A stretch of DNA of 64,000 nucleotides from Drosophila persimilis (GCF_003286085.1 NW_020825364.1:682001-746000), one strand, 5' to 3'; positions 37,601-48,406 are shown, counted from the first letter of the stretch. Program-made: numbers and translations. Notes: generated by a model not told the origin, from the sequence alone.

Positions 37601-37847
37601 CTACATCTCCACGCGACCCAACACCACCTGTGAGTAGCTGACTGTTCCTTGACCTGACAACCCCAAGGTTCTCTAACCCAGACCCTTCCTTCTTTTCTGT
37701 CCAGACACTGTTGTCTTTGACAACTCTGCCAGCTATCTGCGCGGCAAGAAGCTCCGCTACTGGGTCGACCTCGTCTCGGACGAGGAGGAGGGCATCACAG
37801 AGCTGACCAACCAAATGGACAACACACAGCTAGCGGCACAGCAGTAG
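31698..37847 (+). CDS. SEC14-like protein with CRAL-TRIO and GOLD domains
   Basis: Six coding exons joined by GT-AG introns with matching phases: 31698-31751, 36394-36463, 36531-36574, 36651-36768, 36835-37629 and 37705-37847, giving 407 residues, close to the roughly 400 of vertebrate SEC14L2. The N-terminus has the CRAL-TRIO N helix signature DDYFLLRWLRARKW. The lipid-binding CRAL-TRIO fold follows (about residues 76-255; VVFFDMQDVNLKQ, INAPKLFSVAFNIVKKFL and VFPKAWGGEL). The C-terminal GOLD domain (about 285-395; LSWEFRTIDYDIKFGIYSV) is the part that links such proteins to Golgi and secretory membranes. Family members bind and transfer hydrophobic ligands such as phosphoinositides or tocopherol; the ligand here is unknown. 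Intron 1 is 4.6 kb and carries a tRNA gene and a repeat block. D. melanogaster CG13893 is the likely counterpart, from memory. Confidence 0.9.
31752..34376 (+). other. Intron 1 of the SEC14-like gene, 5' part
   Basis: Begins with a GTGAGAGG donor. It holds an ATGT/TATC microsatellite (31.78 and 32.0 kb), a TTG array with matching CAG/CAA runs, TA repeats near 32.94 kb and GCTGCT runs near 33.29 kb. No exon-like open frame supported by splice signals was seen, but alternative first exons cannot be excluded. Confidence 0.5.
32491..32538. repeat. (TTG)n trinucleotide array
   Basis: About 15 TTG/CTG units. A CAGCAACAG array about 180 bp upstream (32.31-32.34 kb) is complementary to it and the two could pair in a transcript. 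Confidence 0.9.
34377..34448 (+). tRNA. tRNA-Glu (anticodon CTC)
   Basis: A 72-nt cloverleaf. The 7-bp acceptor stem TCCCATA/TATGGGA is perfect. The anticodon stem CCCGG/CCGGG encloses loop CTCTCAC with anticodon CTC, reading GAG. The T arm is CCGGG-TTCAATT-CCCGG and the discriminator base is A. The internal A box (TAGTGGTTAGG) and B box (GGTTCAATTCC) for RNA polymerase III are intact, CCA is not encoded, and a T8 terminator follows 16 bp later. It sits in the same orientation inside the first intron of the SEC14-like gene. With no damaged stem it is probably functional. Confidence 0.95.
34465..34472 (+). terminator. RNA polymerase III terminator of tRNA-Glu
   Basis: A run of eight T residues begins 17 nt after the tRNA 3' end, with TTT three bases upstream. 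This is the standard Pol III stop signal. Confidence 0.8.
35055..35660. repeat. Degenerate tandem repeat block (GATCGG/CACGCC units)
   Basis: At least four related units in the same orientation, near 35066, 35150, 35263 and 35581, share the pattern TTCTCCCGATCAC, then a purine spacer, then GCCACGCCCTGATCGG. The two best, 35251-35330 and 35570-35649, are nearly identical over about 80 bp and both end in CAGTCGAGATATAGC. A weaker unit occurs near 35414. Spacing is irregular (about 80 to 320 bp), so this is decayed or a compound element. It lies in intron 1 of the SEC14-like gene and has no coding potential. Confidence 0.75.
35712..35838. repeat. Perfect 26-bp inverted repeat around a 75-bp spacer
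   Basis: Positions 35712-35737 are the exact reverse complement of 35813-35838 (arm begins TACCAGGCGAACAGAAATCA). Perfect arms among heavily degenerate repeats suggest a recent foldback or the ends of a small mobile element. Any SEC14-like pre-mRNA would form this hairpin. Confidence 0.9.
35965..36240. repeat. Fold-back array of ATCCTTGAT / ATCAAGGAT units
   Basis: The 9-mer ATCAAGGAT and its complement recur about ten times in both orientations. The clearest hairpin pairs AAATATCCTTGATCCTTG (36093-36110) with its perfect complement at 36131-36148 across a 20-nt loop. A second pairs 36192-36205 with 36224-36237. The whole stretch can fold into a multi-stem structure. Confidence 0.85.
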
Positions 37848-38219
37848 TTGGGCAGTCGGTCCGACCAGCAACTAAGCCAAATACAATGGGATCAGATAGA
37901 TATACACACTATCCATATGTATACACACACATATGTATATATAGCAACAATAACTAACCTCGGGTGCATCAAAGTCACGAATCACTTGCTAGAGATCTCC
38001 TCCTGCCTCCCAGCTACCTCTCCTCTGGCAGTCGGGCGGATGGCAGCGTCTGGCGAAGCTGTAGAAAACCATGTGATACAATCATTAGTAACGAAGAAAC
38101 ACAACTGCGACTCACACTTACCACTTACAACAAACATATAGTTAGTACTTGATTATTTGATTACTTAGCCGCACTCTGTATTGTTTAAACGGACCGTCTT
38201 GGATGTCGGTAGGCAGCAC

Positions 38220-38225
38220 AATAAA
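38220..38225 (+). other. Poly(A) signal of the SEC14-like gene
   Basis: AATAAA lies 373 bp after the stop codon, giving a 3' UTR of roughly 390-400 bp. It is only about 30 bp from the opposing MED14 poly(A) signal. Confidence 0.6.
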
Positions 38226-38252
38226 CTGTAACCACAATATGTATGCATCTCT

Positions 38253-38258
38253 TTTATT
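38253..38258 (-). other. Poly(A) signal of MED14
   Basis: TTTATT on the plus strand is AATAAA on the minus strand, about 445 bp past the MED14 stop codon. The two convergent genes would therefore end within a few tens of bases of each other, or overlap. Confidence 0.5.
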
Positions 38259-38703
38259 GGGAATCTGTCCCCCACCCCCTCCAAGGTGGGGCTCAAAACG
38301 GGGTTTACAAATAAAAAAAAACACGATTGGCAACCTTTTCTCGATTGGTATCAACATTTCCGTTCGCTCGCAGGAATCTCCAGACATCAAGGACACCCTT
38401 GTGCCTTGTGCGTACGCAGATCTTCCTGGGAGCAGCCCGGGAAATAAATATTATTTTGCGATGTGTATAAACAGTTTCTCGTGCCACTTTACAAATATCA
38501 ACTATAGTTTTAGGGGTAAATGTTTGTTTTGCCGGGAGTGCAGAGTGCACGCGTAGTGATTGAGTAGTGGTCGCTCTTTCTGGGTATAAAAAAAAAACGT
38601 TTGTCGAATAAATAGATGTGCAGATGGGGGATCGATCGGGTTGGTCGCCGTTTCTGGTGCCTGCTCACTGCATGAGTGAGGAGGTGCGGCGCTTACGCCT
38701 TCA

Positions 38704-41700
38704 TCACTGCGGGCCGCCGGGATTCGGACCAAGCTGTGGGTAGCCGCCAGGGCCAACCTGTCCTTGGGGCCCCACCTGCGGCTGCAGCTGCTGCATTGGC
38801 ATCATGGGATTCGGACTGGAGCCGACCACGCCGATGCCAACGCCCACACCGACGCCGACACCCACTGGCGGTCCAATGGCCTGGTTGGGCGGCGGCTGGG
38901 GCATGTCCGTGGCCAGCTGCAGGTTGGTCAGCAGATCCGTGATTGCCGGGAAGAGCGAGCACTGGTTCTGCTGCGAATTGAACTCGGAAAAGCGGCGCAG
39001 GAGTGTGCTGGCCGCCGTCATCATGGGGGAGGGCACCTGCTCCCTGCGCTCGGCCATTTGGGTGAGGTTCATGGTGATGTCGTAGACGATGGGCAGCACC
39101 AGCGAGGGGCTGTCCTTCCAGTCCTTGCCGTTGAACGGGATCTTGGTGATCTGCAGGAAGAACAGGATCTTCATCCTGCCCAACACCACGCAGGCGTTTC
39201 CGCTGGGCACAATGGGCACCGCCGACGGCGGCATTCGCATGCACATCTGCACCGTCCACTTGAGCTGATCCCCGCCAAACTCTGGCTTCAGCTCCAGTCG
39301 CATGATCTGCACGAAGTCCTTGAGCACTTGGGCGGGCAGATTCAGCAGCCGGCAGATGCTGTGCAGCGAGTTCGGACGATAGGGCGGCGCCGCCACTCGG
39401 GTGTCGAAGTACTGCTCTATCACCAGGAGATCGTCGGGACTCAGCTGGAATGTGGGCTTGTCGGGCGGCGGCGGCAGTTGGGTGATCTTCAGGTGCAGCG
39501 TCTGCATGTGCATCTGGTTGAGCATCACCTGGCACTGCAGTCCGTCCACCTTGAACAGCACCACTCCCGGCTCCGTGGAGTTGAGGGCCGTCAGGGACTC
39601 CTCGTTCTGGATGTTGCGATGCAGCTGCCGGCGCATGTAGACGCAGCCGAGGAACCGCTCCAGGGGGCTCATGTCCGTCACATTGATATCCTTGTTCGGG
39701 TGCGGGCTGGGCCGGCACAGCGTCTCCAGGGCCTCGTGGGTGAGCAGAGTGGGCACGGCACCAGCCCAGGGGCGGTTAAGGGTGCCTCTCGATCCTCCAC
39801 GATCGGGCCCACCTGTCACTACGCTGCCTCCAGTGCTCTTGTGCTCCGGACTCTGGCCGGGCCGTGGCGAGGGACGGGGCATGCTAGGGGATCCGGGCCA
39901 TTGGTTGTTCGCCGGCGACATGGCTGTGAAGGGCGAGTCCTGGTGGCTCTGCATGTACAGCGTATTGGGACCGGGACTGTGCACCATGTGGGGACTCGGC
40001 TGCGGATTCAGTGGCGACGAAGGCATCAGTCCGCCCGGCGACGGGTGCGGCATATGCGGAGCCGGCGGCGAGGTTAAGTTAAAGTTTCCATGACTCTGCG
40101 CTGCCCCTCCTCCGCCCGCACTCGGATGGGGGCTGGCTGGCGTGTGAGGATTCGAGCTGGAGGGCGGAGTGTGCGGCGCCGGGAACCGCAGTCCACTGTC
40201 CCTCGGCGACTGGGGTCCACGCATGCCAGCGCCCAGGAATGGCGACGAACCGCCTGCACTCACACCCGTCACACTGCTGGGCCCGCCATAGTTATCCTCC
40301 ATGCCAATCGGTGACAGCGGATTGTCGTCTTCGTGGGGCGCTCGTCCCCGGTACGCGGCCGACTCGTCCACGTACTTGGACAAGAACGCCTTCAGCCCCT
40401 GTATGGGCGTGAACTCCTCAATTACGTTCCGCTCGAAGCGACTGCTGGCTCCATCACGAATCGACACGAGACGGTTGGCCCGGAAGCGCAGCTCCAGGCA
40501 GTACACGGCCTGGTAGGTCAAACGCATGAGGCAGGGCGACTGGGCCAGCATGCAGAACGAGAGCACGGGCACCTGTGGGCGCTGCAGAGGAAAACACACC
40601 GAATGAGTGATGAATCAGCTACAGTACAGAAATAAGTGACGTGACTCACGGGAATCCCCAGGAAGGGCAGCACTGGGAGCTTGGCAATGGAGCTCATGGG
40701 GTTGTAGGTCTCGTGCAGGATTTGCGCGATCTGCGTGAGGCTGTGCTGCTGGTTCAGATGCTGCGCCAACTGGTCCCGCATCATCGAGTGGGCATTCACC
40801 GCAGACATGCCGCCCACGAAGGTCAGGCGGAAGCCATGCGACTGCACGGACCAGTAGATATTGCAGCTGACCTCCTTCTTCGGGCCATATCCCAGCAGAA
40901 GATTCATGTAGCTGTAGGACTTGACCACCAGCATGTCACACAGCGCGAGGCGTTCTAGAGGGGGAGAACAATAGGCGGTTACTCAAGGGAACCATCTGCG
41001 AACGATCCCTCAGACTACTCACTGTTCCTCAGCTGCTCCGCAAAGTCATAGACCAGCGTGTAGAGGTACACGATCTTGGACCAGTCGTTAAGCAGTTCCT
41101 CGACTGTCTTCGAGAAATCGTGATTGGCCTGCTCGTAGGTTAGGTAAACGGTGCGCCGGCTGCCCTGCTCCTTCGGATGGCAGCTCTGCAGCGGGGTGCT
41201 GTAGAAGACGAACTCCACCACCCAAATCCTCACTTGGCTGTTCTTGTTCGTCTGCGAGCGCACCGAAATCGAGAGTACACGCCGCATCAGATCGTCCCAC
41301 ACATGAGGCTCGATCCTGGGGAAAGCCGAGGAGCCGCTCGGCGGCTGAGGCTTGGTCTCGCCGGCAGCAGCACCAGCACCAGCAGAAGCAGCAGCACCCG
41401 CAGCAGCACCAGCAGCAGAAGCAGCTCCCTGCTGGGGCTGTTGGCCCGCAGCTGTGGCCGATTTGCCTGGCTGTGGCAGCGCCAGAATCTTCAGCACCAA
41501 CGAGGTGGCATTTGCCTCCACCTGCAGGCCGCTGTGCGGAATATTGTGCTTGGACAGGGTTTGGGCCAGATTCATAAACGGTATCTTCTCATCGCACATG
41601 GCCACCACGTGCGCCAGTTCGGGTATGAAGTACGCGGGAAATATTGTCTTTTGCTGCTTGGCTGGGGGCGCTAGAATATCGCCAGTAGATTTGCGTTTGT

Positions 41701-43881
41701 GTGGAGACACCTCCGCTGCAAGGATATGGAAATGCTGTTAGTAAATCAAGGGCCGGTTGCAGTCCCTCTGGGGGTTGCAGCTGCTCACCATCCACCTCAG
41801 TGCCGGGCCCATGGGTGGCCACAAATGTATCGAACTCGATGAGACGCATCAGTTTGGTGAAGAATTTCGGGATATCCGATGGCGGCTGAGCCACCACGGA
41901 CACCAGTTGCTTGGCAGAATCATCTATAACGTCGGCCTCATCCTTCTGGAAGGCCACAAAGCCCAAGTGGAATGTGTATTCCATTTCGTTTGCCATCGTT
42001 GACTTCTCCTTCAGCTGAACCACCTGTAAGAGCGAGAGGAGCGAGGCTTTTAGATGTGATTAAAGGCGCATGGACCTGGCTTACCAGAATAATATTGGGA
42101 TGCCTGTGCAGCTTCACGTATATCTTGTGGCGGCCCTGCTGCAGCAGCTCCTGCTCGGGCTGGGTGAGGAAAGTCAGCGTATCGGTGGCCGTGGCCGGCA
42201 GATGCTGCAGCGTCTTCTCGCACCGACGATGCGTGATCCAGTAGCGCAGCTCCGAGAGCAGCGACGGCAGCTTGCTCCGATCACCGTTCAAGGCTTCCTG
42301 CATCTCGTCCGTGATCGGACAGTCCAAGTGCTTGGGCACGTGGCAGCGGAACATGCCCGTGTGCGTGTCGATGGTAATGTGGATTTGCTCCGCTCGCAGG
42401 CAGGGCGAGAGGACGGGCACAGTGAGAATGGCTGGCGTGCCCTGAAGGTTGACTAAAATGGAGATCAGATCAGGAATCAGGGATCAGGGTTGCTTCTTTC
42501 GCTGACGCGGAAACCCCCAAACATTTACACTCACAATCAACATCCTTAAGGAAGGCCTGGAACTCCAGCTTCAGGTCACTCAGCCTGGACACGGATCGGA
42601 TGTAGACCGTGTGCACAATCAGCCGCTCCATCGACAGATGCTCGGACCGCACAGCGCGATCGGCCACTTCCGCCGACTCCTTGGCTCCCAGCGATGGCAC
42701 ATGAACCACGGCCAGCGGACGGCCAATCTCACTGGGATCCGACTGAACAGTGAGACGATAGCCCAGCTCCGATTTCAGGTCCCGCCAGTAGGAGACGGTC
42801 AACTTAACGCCTGGCACATACTCCTCCACAGTGATGTTGTTGTCGTCTAGACGCTCGTAGTTCAGGCGGAGCGTTTGGGTGTAGAGCACCTCCAGCTGCA
42901 GCGACTGGCAGAAATAGTGCAGGCAATTGTATACCTCGCTCAGGGCATTGGGATTCTCCACCAGACGAGCTTGGATTAGCTGATGGATGTAGTTCACTTG
43001 CAGTGGATGGACAAGGGATTTGCCATCTACAGGGGGGAAGAAGTTACAGAAACGCAAGGTAAACGAAACGGATTGAAGAGCCTACCTCCCGTCTCTTTGT
43101 CCTCCACGAGTACATCGATGTCCAGCAGACGCCAAGGAACATTCTGGCTATCGCCCATAACCGTAAGGGCCACACTGAACTCGTGCTTCACCTCGAAGGT
43201 GACACGTCCGTTCTTGATTCGGAATTCCCGCATCTGCGGCAACAGTTTGCCCGTGACCAGGCGATGCTGAATCACCTGATTGAGGCGCAGCAGGGTCTGC
43301 TTCTTCTCTGCCGGCGTGATGGCATCCGCGGGCACAATCCGTTCGCGAATGCAGGTCGGCAAGCGGTTGTAGGTGCCAGTTGTGAGCACCTCAACGGCAG
43401 CGGGAATGTGAAAGTTGGGTAAGCGGGCGCGCACCAGCGTCTCCCGCGACATGCGGGCCAGCATGTCGGCCGTCTCCACGAACAGCATGTTCTGTTTGTC
43501 CAGGAAACTCATAATCTGCGACGATTTGTCCACTTTGGAGACCGAGTTGCCCCACTTGACCAGCGCATTGAGGCGGGTGAACAAGTGCCGTGTGCGGGCT
43601 GCATAATTGTAGATTTCAATCTTGCGCTCCATATCAGTTTTTCTTGGTAGCCTGCATTCAAAACAATTCACTCTAAGCACCCATTTCACCTCTCGCATCC
43701 TTTTCCGTTTCAATACTTACAGTTCGGCCAGCACCGTCAATTCGTGGTAGGTGCGTTGGATGATGAAATCGATCAGCATCGACATGGACATGGTGTTGAT
43801 GCGGGGTCCGCCCTCCTGGCCAGCTGGCAAGTAGCCACCAACGCCGGACATTTGCTCCAGGGGCAGCGGTGTCGGCGCCAT
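38704..43881 (-). CDS. MED14: Mediator complex subunit 14
   Basis: Eight coding exons on the minus strand with phase-consistent GT-AG introns of about 60-70 bp: 43881-43721, 43651-43086, 43026-42535, 42452-42085, 42023-41789, 41715-41023, 40954-40650 and 40581-38704. They give 1,565 residues, about the length known for fly MED14. The N-terminus (MAPTPLPLEQMSGVGG, then INTMSMSMLIDFIIQRTYHE) is the conserved MED14 domain. MED14 is the scaffold joining head, middle and tail modules of Mediator, which links transcription factors to RNA polymerase II in the nucleus. The start has a good context (CAACATGG). Odd points are an Ala/Gln-rich tract in exon 6 (about 41345-41455) and a long Pro/Ser/Gly-rich region in exon 8 (about 40270-39770), where conservation is expected to be low. 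Gene identity is very secure; individual exon ends were set by eye. Confidence 0.95.
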
Positions 43882-44057
43882 GTTGTGCCTCTTGTTGCCC
43901 TGAATGTGTTTTTTTCTGGCTTTATTGCCCTTTGCAATATGTTTTTCCTATTGCTTTCAGTTCCAATTACTGTTATTCATATTTTTATGCACTTTTCCAA
44001 TTGTTTGGGACACTTTTTTAACAACTTTTCGCGAGAATTCAACAATTTTCGGCTTCT

Positions 44058-44152
44058 ATTTAGTGTGACCGCGGCCTTATCGATGAAATATACCGTCCGA
44101 CCCGCAGAAATATAACAAAATATACCGTCTCATTGTAAAAATATACCGTAAA
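44058..44152 (-). promoter_or_regulatory. MED14 promoter: Motif 1, DRE-like and Motif 6 elements
   Basis: About 180 bp before the MED14 ATG lies TAGTGTGACC (44061-44070), the reverse complement of the Drosophila core-promoter Motif 1 (GGTCACACT). Next is TTATCGATG (44077-44085), a DRE-like site. Then come three copies of AAATATACCGT (starting near 44086, 44119 and 44138), the complement of Motif 6. This combination is typical of TATA-less housekeeping promoters in flies. Confidence 0.75.
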
Positions 44153-44191
44153 TATACTGACGAATTCAAGTTCTATATTCCTCGACTTGTA

Positions 44192-44300
44192 TGTTCCGTG
44201 GAATATTACTAGCTATCTAGATCTCTCAGCAATGCCCACATAAATTTATCCAATTAATGAATATATTTTCTACTTGACTGGCTCACTTTAAATACTTGAC
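44192..44300 (+). repeat. Dispersed AT-rich repeat, copy R1
   Basis: Matches R2 (44631-44740) and the minus strand of R0 (29374-29480), with blocks GAATATTACTAGCTAT, AATGCCCACATA and TTTTCTACTTGACTGGC. It sits just upstream of the MED14 promoter. Confidence 0.65.
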
Positions 44301-44630
44301 TTTGATGTTTTTTGCCGCAATTTTGGATCCTCAACAACAATATAGAGTCTCGTGAGATGAACAACCGTTCTTAGCCCACTAAAGCCCCCTCTATTTAAAT
44401 AGTTAAACTACTTGAGGTAAATGGCGGAATATATTAACGATTGTGATTTCTTCTTGTAGATTCATGCCATCTTTCCTCTGAACTTAAAAAAAACCCACTT
44501 TATCTTTCACCTGAACTGCGCTAACATTATTCAACTTTCATTATTTTCGGTGGAAAATTGAAATACCCTTTTGGCTTATAATAGGTTAATCGTTCTCCGG
44601 CAAGTATTGGAAACCATATATCTAAAATTT

Positions 44631-44740
44631 GATGTTCCGTCGAATATTATTAGCTATATAGAACATTTAGTAATGCCCACATAGTTTTATACGATTGATG
44701 AATCTATTTCCTACATGACTAGCTAAATTTAAGTTTTCAT
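44631..44740 (+). repeat. Dispersed AT-rich repeat, copy R2
   Basis: Same family as R1 and R0: GTTCCGTCGAATATTATTAG, then TATATAGAACATT, AATGCCCACATAG and CCTACATGACTAGCT. It shares the AATGCCCACATA block with R1, which R0 has lost. Confidence 0.65.
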
Positions 44741-44814
44741 CTTTATTGCAGTGCTTATAAAATAAGGTTTAAGCAAAGGTGTGTGAGCTAAGCTAGACAT
44801 GGTGGCATGAAAAT

Positions 44815-44872
44815 CAGTGTGACCTCGGACTTAGCGATAAAATATACGGTCTGACCCTCAGAAATATACCAA
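44815..44872 (-). promoter_or_regulatory. Second copy of the Motif 1 / Motif 6 promoter block
   Basis: CAGTGTGACC (44815-44824), then TTAGCGATAAAATATACGGT, then GACCCTCAGAAATATACC reproduce the order and spacing of the MED14 promoter block at 44061-44115 with about a dozen changes. The DRE core is damaged (GCGATA). It may be a decayed duplicate, or an active alternative start for MED14 about 750 bp upstream. Confidence 0.5.
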
Positions 44873-44899
44873 TGAATAATGGAAACTATCGATTGCATC

Positions 44900-47800
44900 A
44901 CGTGATTATCTGTATCGATTACTTTAGGCGCAAAATCAAATTATTTAAACGCAAACTGAAAGAATATTACAACAATTATTTTAATTAATTTAGGCAATTG
45001 TAAAATTAAAATTAAAGGAATAATTAAGAGAAAAAAGGTAGATCTGGTCAACAAATTGTTACCTGTAGTATTTATTATGATAGTATGTACAAGTTCTGCA
45101 GGTTAATAACTCTTCAATTCGCTGACATGGCCAATTATAGATGGGAAAGTTCATTGACCAAAGCAAGTTTTCCATTACCATCCAAGTGATGATTTCTGTT
45201 TTAGTTTTCCTCATGTTTTCCGCTGTTAAAAATAAAGAAAACAACAACATTTCCGCTTTTGTTTCTTTGAATTTTGACACGGTTGATGTTTCGCTTCCAT
45301 TGCACTCTTCACTCGAGCTCCGAGCCGTCAATAAACAGCCACTGCCGCCACTTGAGGCACATGCCACGCACCCACCACCTCTCTACCTCTCCACCCCTCC
45401 GCACCCTCCTCAACCAGGCAGGCCCTTGCCAAGTGGCAGCCACCTACGGAATCGAATCGGTAGCCGCTTCACTTGCTCTTCAAAAGTTCAAATTTAGCAG
45501 CGCCGTGGACTTGGATTTGGATATGCAGTTTGGAGTTTGAACCTCCCCTACGTGAGTGTGCGCTCGTCGTCGCCTGTGCGCTTTGCTCTCCATGCATCCG
45601 CAACTCCCCTAATCCGAATCCGATTCGGAATGAGAATCAGAATCAGCAGAGAGTCAGTGCTAGTTCCCCCATCCGTCCAGCCGTCCATCCGTCCAACCGT
45701 CCATCCGTCGGTTGTTGTCAGCCTCTGTATAAATAGAACTTTATGATCTTGCTGCACGCCGCGGCACGATCCAAACTTCAGCTGCAACTCTGCAGCAGCA
45801 GCAGCAACAGCAGCAGCTCTGATTCCTCGCACAGGAATTACACACATATCCGGCCTGGCAGGGGCAGCCGTGTCAGGTGCTGCCCCTCCAGTACGAAAGA
45901 GAGAGAGAGAGAGATCCATCCATCCAACCATTCATCCATCCGCTTTAACCCTTGAGACTTGTGCGAGTCAAAGGAATGGAATTCCTGTAAACAGGATGCT
46001 GCATTGAATTTGGAGAATTGGGTGATGAAGTCGCACGTTGCGATATAAGTTATAGCCATAGCCGCCTCGTCTCGTCTCGCCACTCGAGTAATCGCAAGAG
46101 ATCTGAGATCTGAGGTCTCCACTCAAGTGGAGTCGAGTCGTTGGCTCGTGGCACAATTCCCGAATTTCCGAATTCCCGAATTCACAGATTTCTCAGATTA
46201 TCGTTGAATTTATGGAACCGCAACATGATCATCAGGCTTCAATTAACAATCAATTATAAAATTATTTACAAAACAACAAACGAAGAAATTGTTGGGGAGA
46301 AAAATATGTATATACCCGTGCGTGCATGCAGAAGATTTCCCTCTTTTCTTTCTTCATTTCGCCTGGCTGTTGAATTTCGCATTAACGCTGATTCCGCCTT
46401 ATTTATTATCTGTGTAAATAATTGGAGAACCTCCCGTCCGTCTGGAATTTACGGATGTGGTTGTCGATTCTTCGATGTGGGAATGGGAAGGGAATCGGGA
46501 TGGGAGTGGGAATGGGAATGGGGCTAAGAATGGTGGCCAAATACTTGTACTTTTACTTGTACTTGTACCCTGGTTGCATTTTACCTACGCAAAGAAACGA
46601 TCCACCCAATGCGATGCGATGCCGCAGCAACAGCAACAGCAACAGAAACAGCAGCAGAGAAACAGTTAAAAATAAAGATCCAGGGGCACTTAATAAACGG
46701 AGCACAGACGGGAAGATGGAGCTGCCTTGCCGCATGGGAGATCGGACGGACGGGACGATGCAATTGCGCAGCAAGTGAGGAGAGAGTAGAGTGGAGTGGA
46801 GTGGTGCCATAGCCAGAGCCAAAGCCACGGCCGGGTAGCGGTGGGAGGTGACGGTGGCCTGGCTGGAATCAGGACGAAAATAGATTTATGGCCGCCAGTC
46901 GACGTCGTCGTCGTCGTCGTCGTCGTCGGTCTCCAGAATGGTCTCTCGCTCTGGGTGAGGCCTCGCCTGTCTCGGGGCTTAGTTCTTGTCTGATGGGGGC
47001 TGCTGATCAGATCTTCCCTGAGGTTGAATCTTGGATGGGGATGGAGATGGGGAGGGGGGTTCTATACTCGTGGTATGGGACACTTCCTTCCTTTGTCCCA
47101 GTCTCTGTTTCTCTTTCTCTCTCTTTCTCCGCCTGTCGCGGCCTTTCTTCTCTTATTAATTGCCGTGATTAAAGTCGACGCTGCTGCCACAAAGTGTCTT
47201 TAGCACATGTCACACATTGGTCTACCTCCCGCCCCCCCATACCATCCCATCCCCCTACCCAGTGGCATTTCCTTGGTCCAAAGCTTTCTCTCTGATGCAT
47301 GGCACTGGCCCATCTTGACCTTACCATTCAAATTGCATTTCCATGTTGGCGCCAGACATCATCCATTCTCCTGCCTCCCCCGTTGTCTTTCCCTGCCACA
47401 CCCTTGGTGTGCTGCTGCTGCCTCAGCTGCTGGGATTTCCTTTGTCTTTCGATCGGTGCGTGGGCTGCAACTTGTGAAGTGTGAAAATCCCAAAAGAAGT
47501 GCGAAAAAACGCACTGCAAAGGGGATGAGAATGGGGATGGGGATGGGATGGTCTGATCCGTAAATCTTTTGTCCAACATCAAAAACCAATTTAAACCAGA
47601 ACCAAAAGTCCCCGAAGCACACACATAAATCATATCGAATATAGAATATAGAAAATATACCAACCATAAATATATCCGAACCAATAACCAACCCCAACCC
47701 AAACCCCGACCCCTACCTCCCACCACCTGACGGGGCGACATTAAGTTCATTACGCCGGAAAAGCCGACAGCGAAAGAGAGACAGAGAGAGAGAGACAGAG

Positions 47801-48090
47801 AAGAGAAGAAGAGAGGCATAGAACAGGCGACAACACCTGTGTGGAATTCGTTTTCCTTCAAAGGCCAGCCAGGGGGAGGGATGGAATAACAGAAGAAGAG
47901 AGCGAGAATGGCAGAGGGAGTGGTTAGGGGGTGGGTGGAATGGGGTACAGGTGAGCGGAATCTATTTTGGATGCCCGCCGAAAGCACAAACAAATGCCAA
48001 ATTGCATTTCACTGCGTCACACGGAAAAAACAAGAGAGGAAAAGCCGAGGAGCCGGCAACAGCGTAAAAACTGCCCAACCACGAAGCCAT

Positions 48091-48125
<35 letters not shown>

Positions 48126-48360
48126 TCAGCATGGGGGCTGCCGCCAAAGGGAAAGACACACACTCTATGAGTATTTTGACACTGGTTAGGAAGATAATTC
48201 TGCGCAGTGGTCCTGCTGCCTGCCCTGCACTTAAAAAAAAAAAACAGTTTTTCCATTTTCAGCAATCAGTGGGAGAGGTGCCGTCCCGTGCCGGAGCCAG
48301 AGCCAGTGCCGTAGAGAGCAAAGAGAGCAGAGGAGAGGAGGCATAAGGAAAACATTACTC
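44900..48360. other. Non-coding DNA between MED14 and the zinc-finger gene
   Basis: No gene is recognised. The left part (44.9-45.2 kb) is AT-rich. The rest carries CAGCAG runs (45.80 and 46.63 kb), a GTCGTC array (46.90 kb), GGGAAT/GGGGAT repeats (46.48 and 47.53 kb) and AG arrays (45.90, 47.78 and 48.09 kb). Open frames are short and repeat-driven. It is probably regulatory DNA for the flanking genes. Confidence 0.5.
48091..48116. repeat. (AG)13 GAGA-type microsatellite
   Basis: A perfect AG run ending in GCGAGAGAGA, about 280 bp before a TATA box at 48377. GAGA factor binding is a plausible role in this position. Confidence 0.85.
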
Positions 48361-48376
48361 GTATTTTCGATTTATT

Positions 48377-48382
48377 TATAAA
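48377..48382 (+). promoter_or_regulatory. TATA box of the probable zinc-finger-gene promoter
   Basis: TATAAA sits in an AT-rich patch inside otherwise GC-rich DNA. A start about 30 bp downstream (near 48407) would open a leader that runs without obvious interruption to a consensus donor, GTGAGT, at 49130. Assignment to the zinc-finger gene is inference from strand and order. Confidence 0.4.
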
Positions 48383-48406
48383 CCGCACACCGCACACACT
48401 TGTTCC

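Noticed and set aside
36831..37814. 327-codon minus-strand open frame
   Set aside because: Antisense shadow of exons 5 and 6 of the SEC14-like gene. It crosses that gene's introns and has no recognisable domain.
38764..40077. 437-codon open frame on the plus strand
   Set aside because: It is the antisense of the MED14 last exon, which matches MED14 in the minus frame. The plus frame is His/Gln/Arg-rich shadow with no domain.
45141..45497. 118-codon plus-strand frame with a hydrophobic N-terminus
   Set aside because: It begins MGKFIDQSK and then a hydrophobic stretch that mimics a signal anchor, but it runs into His/Pro-rich repeat-coded sequence, and the region is AT-rich non-coding DNA without a promoter.
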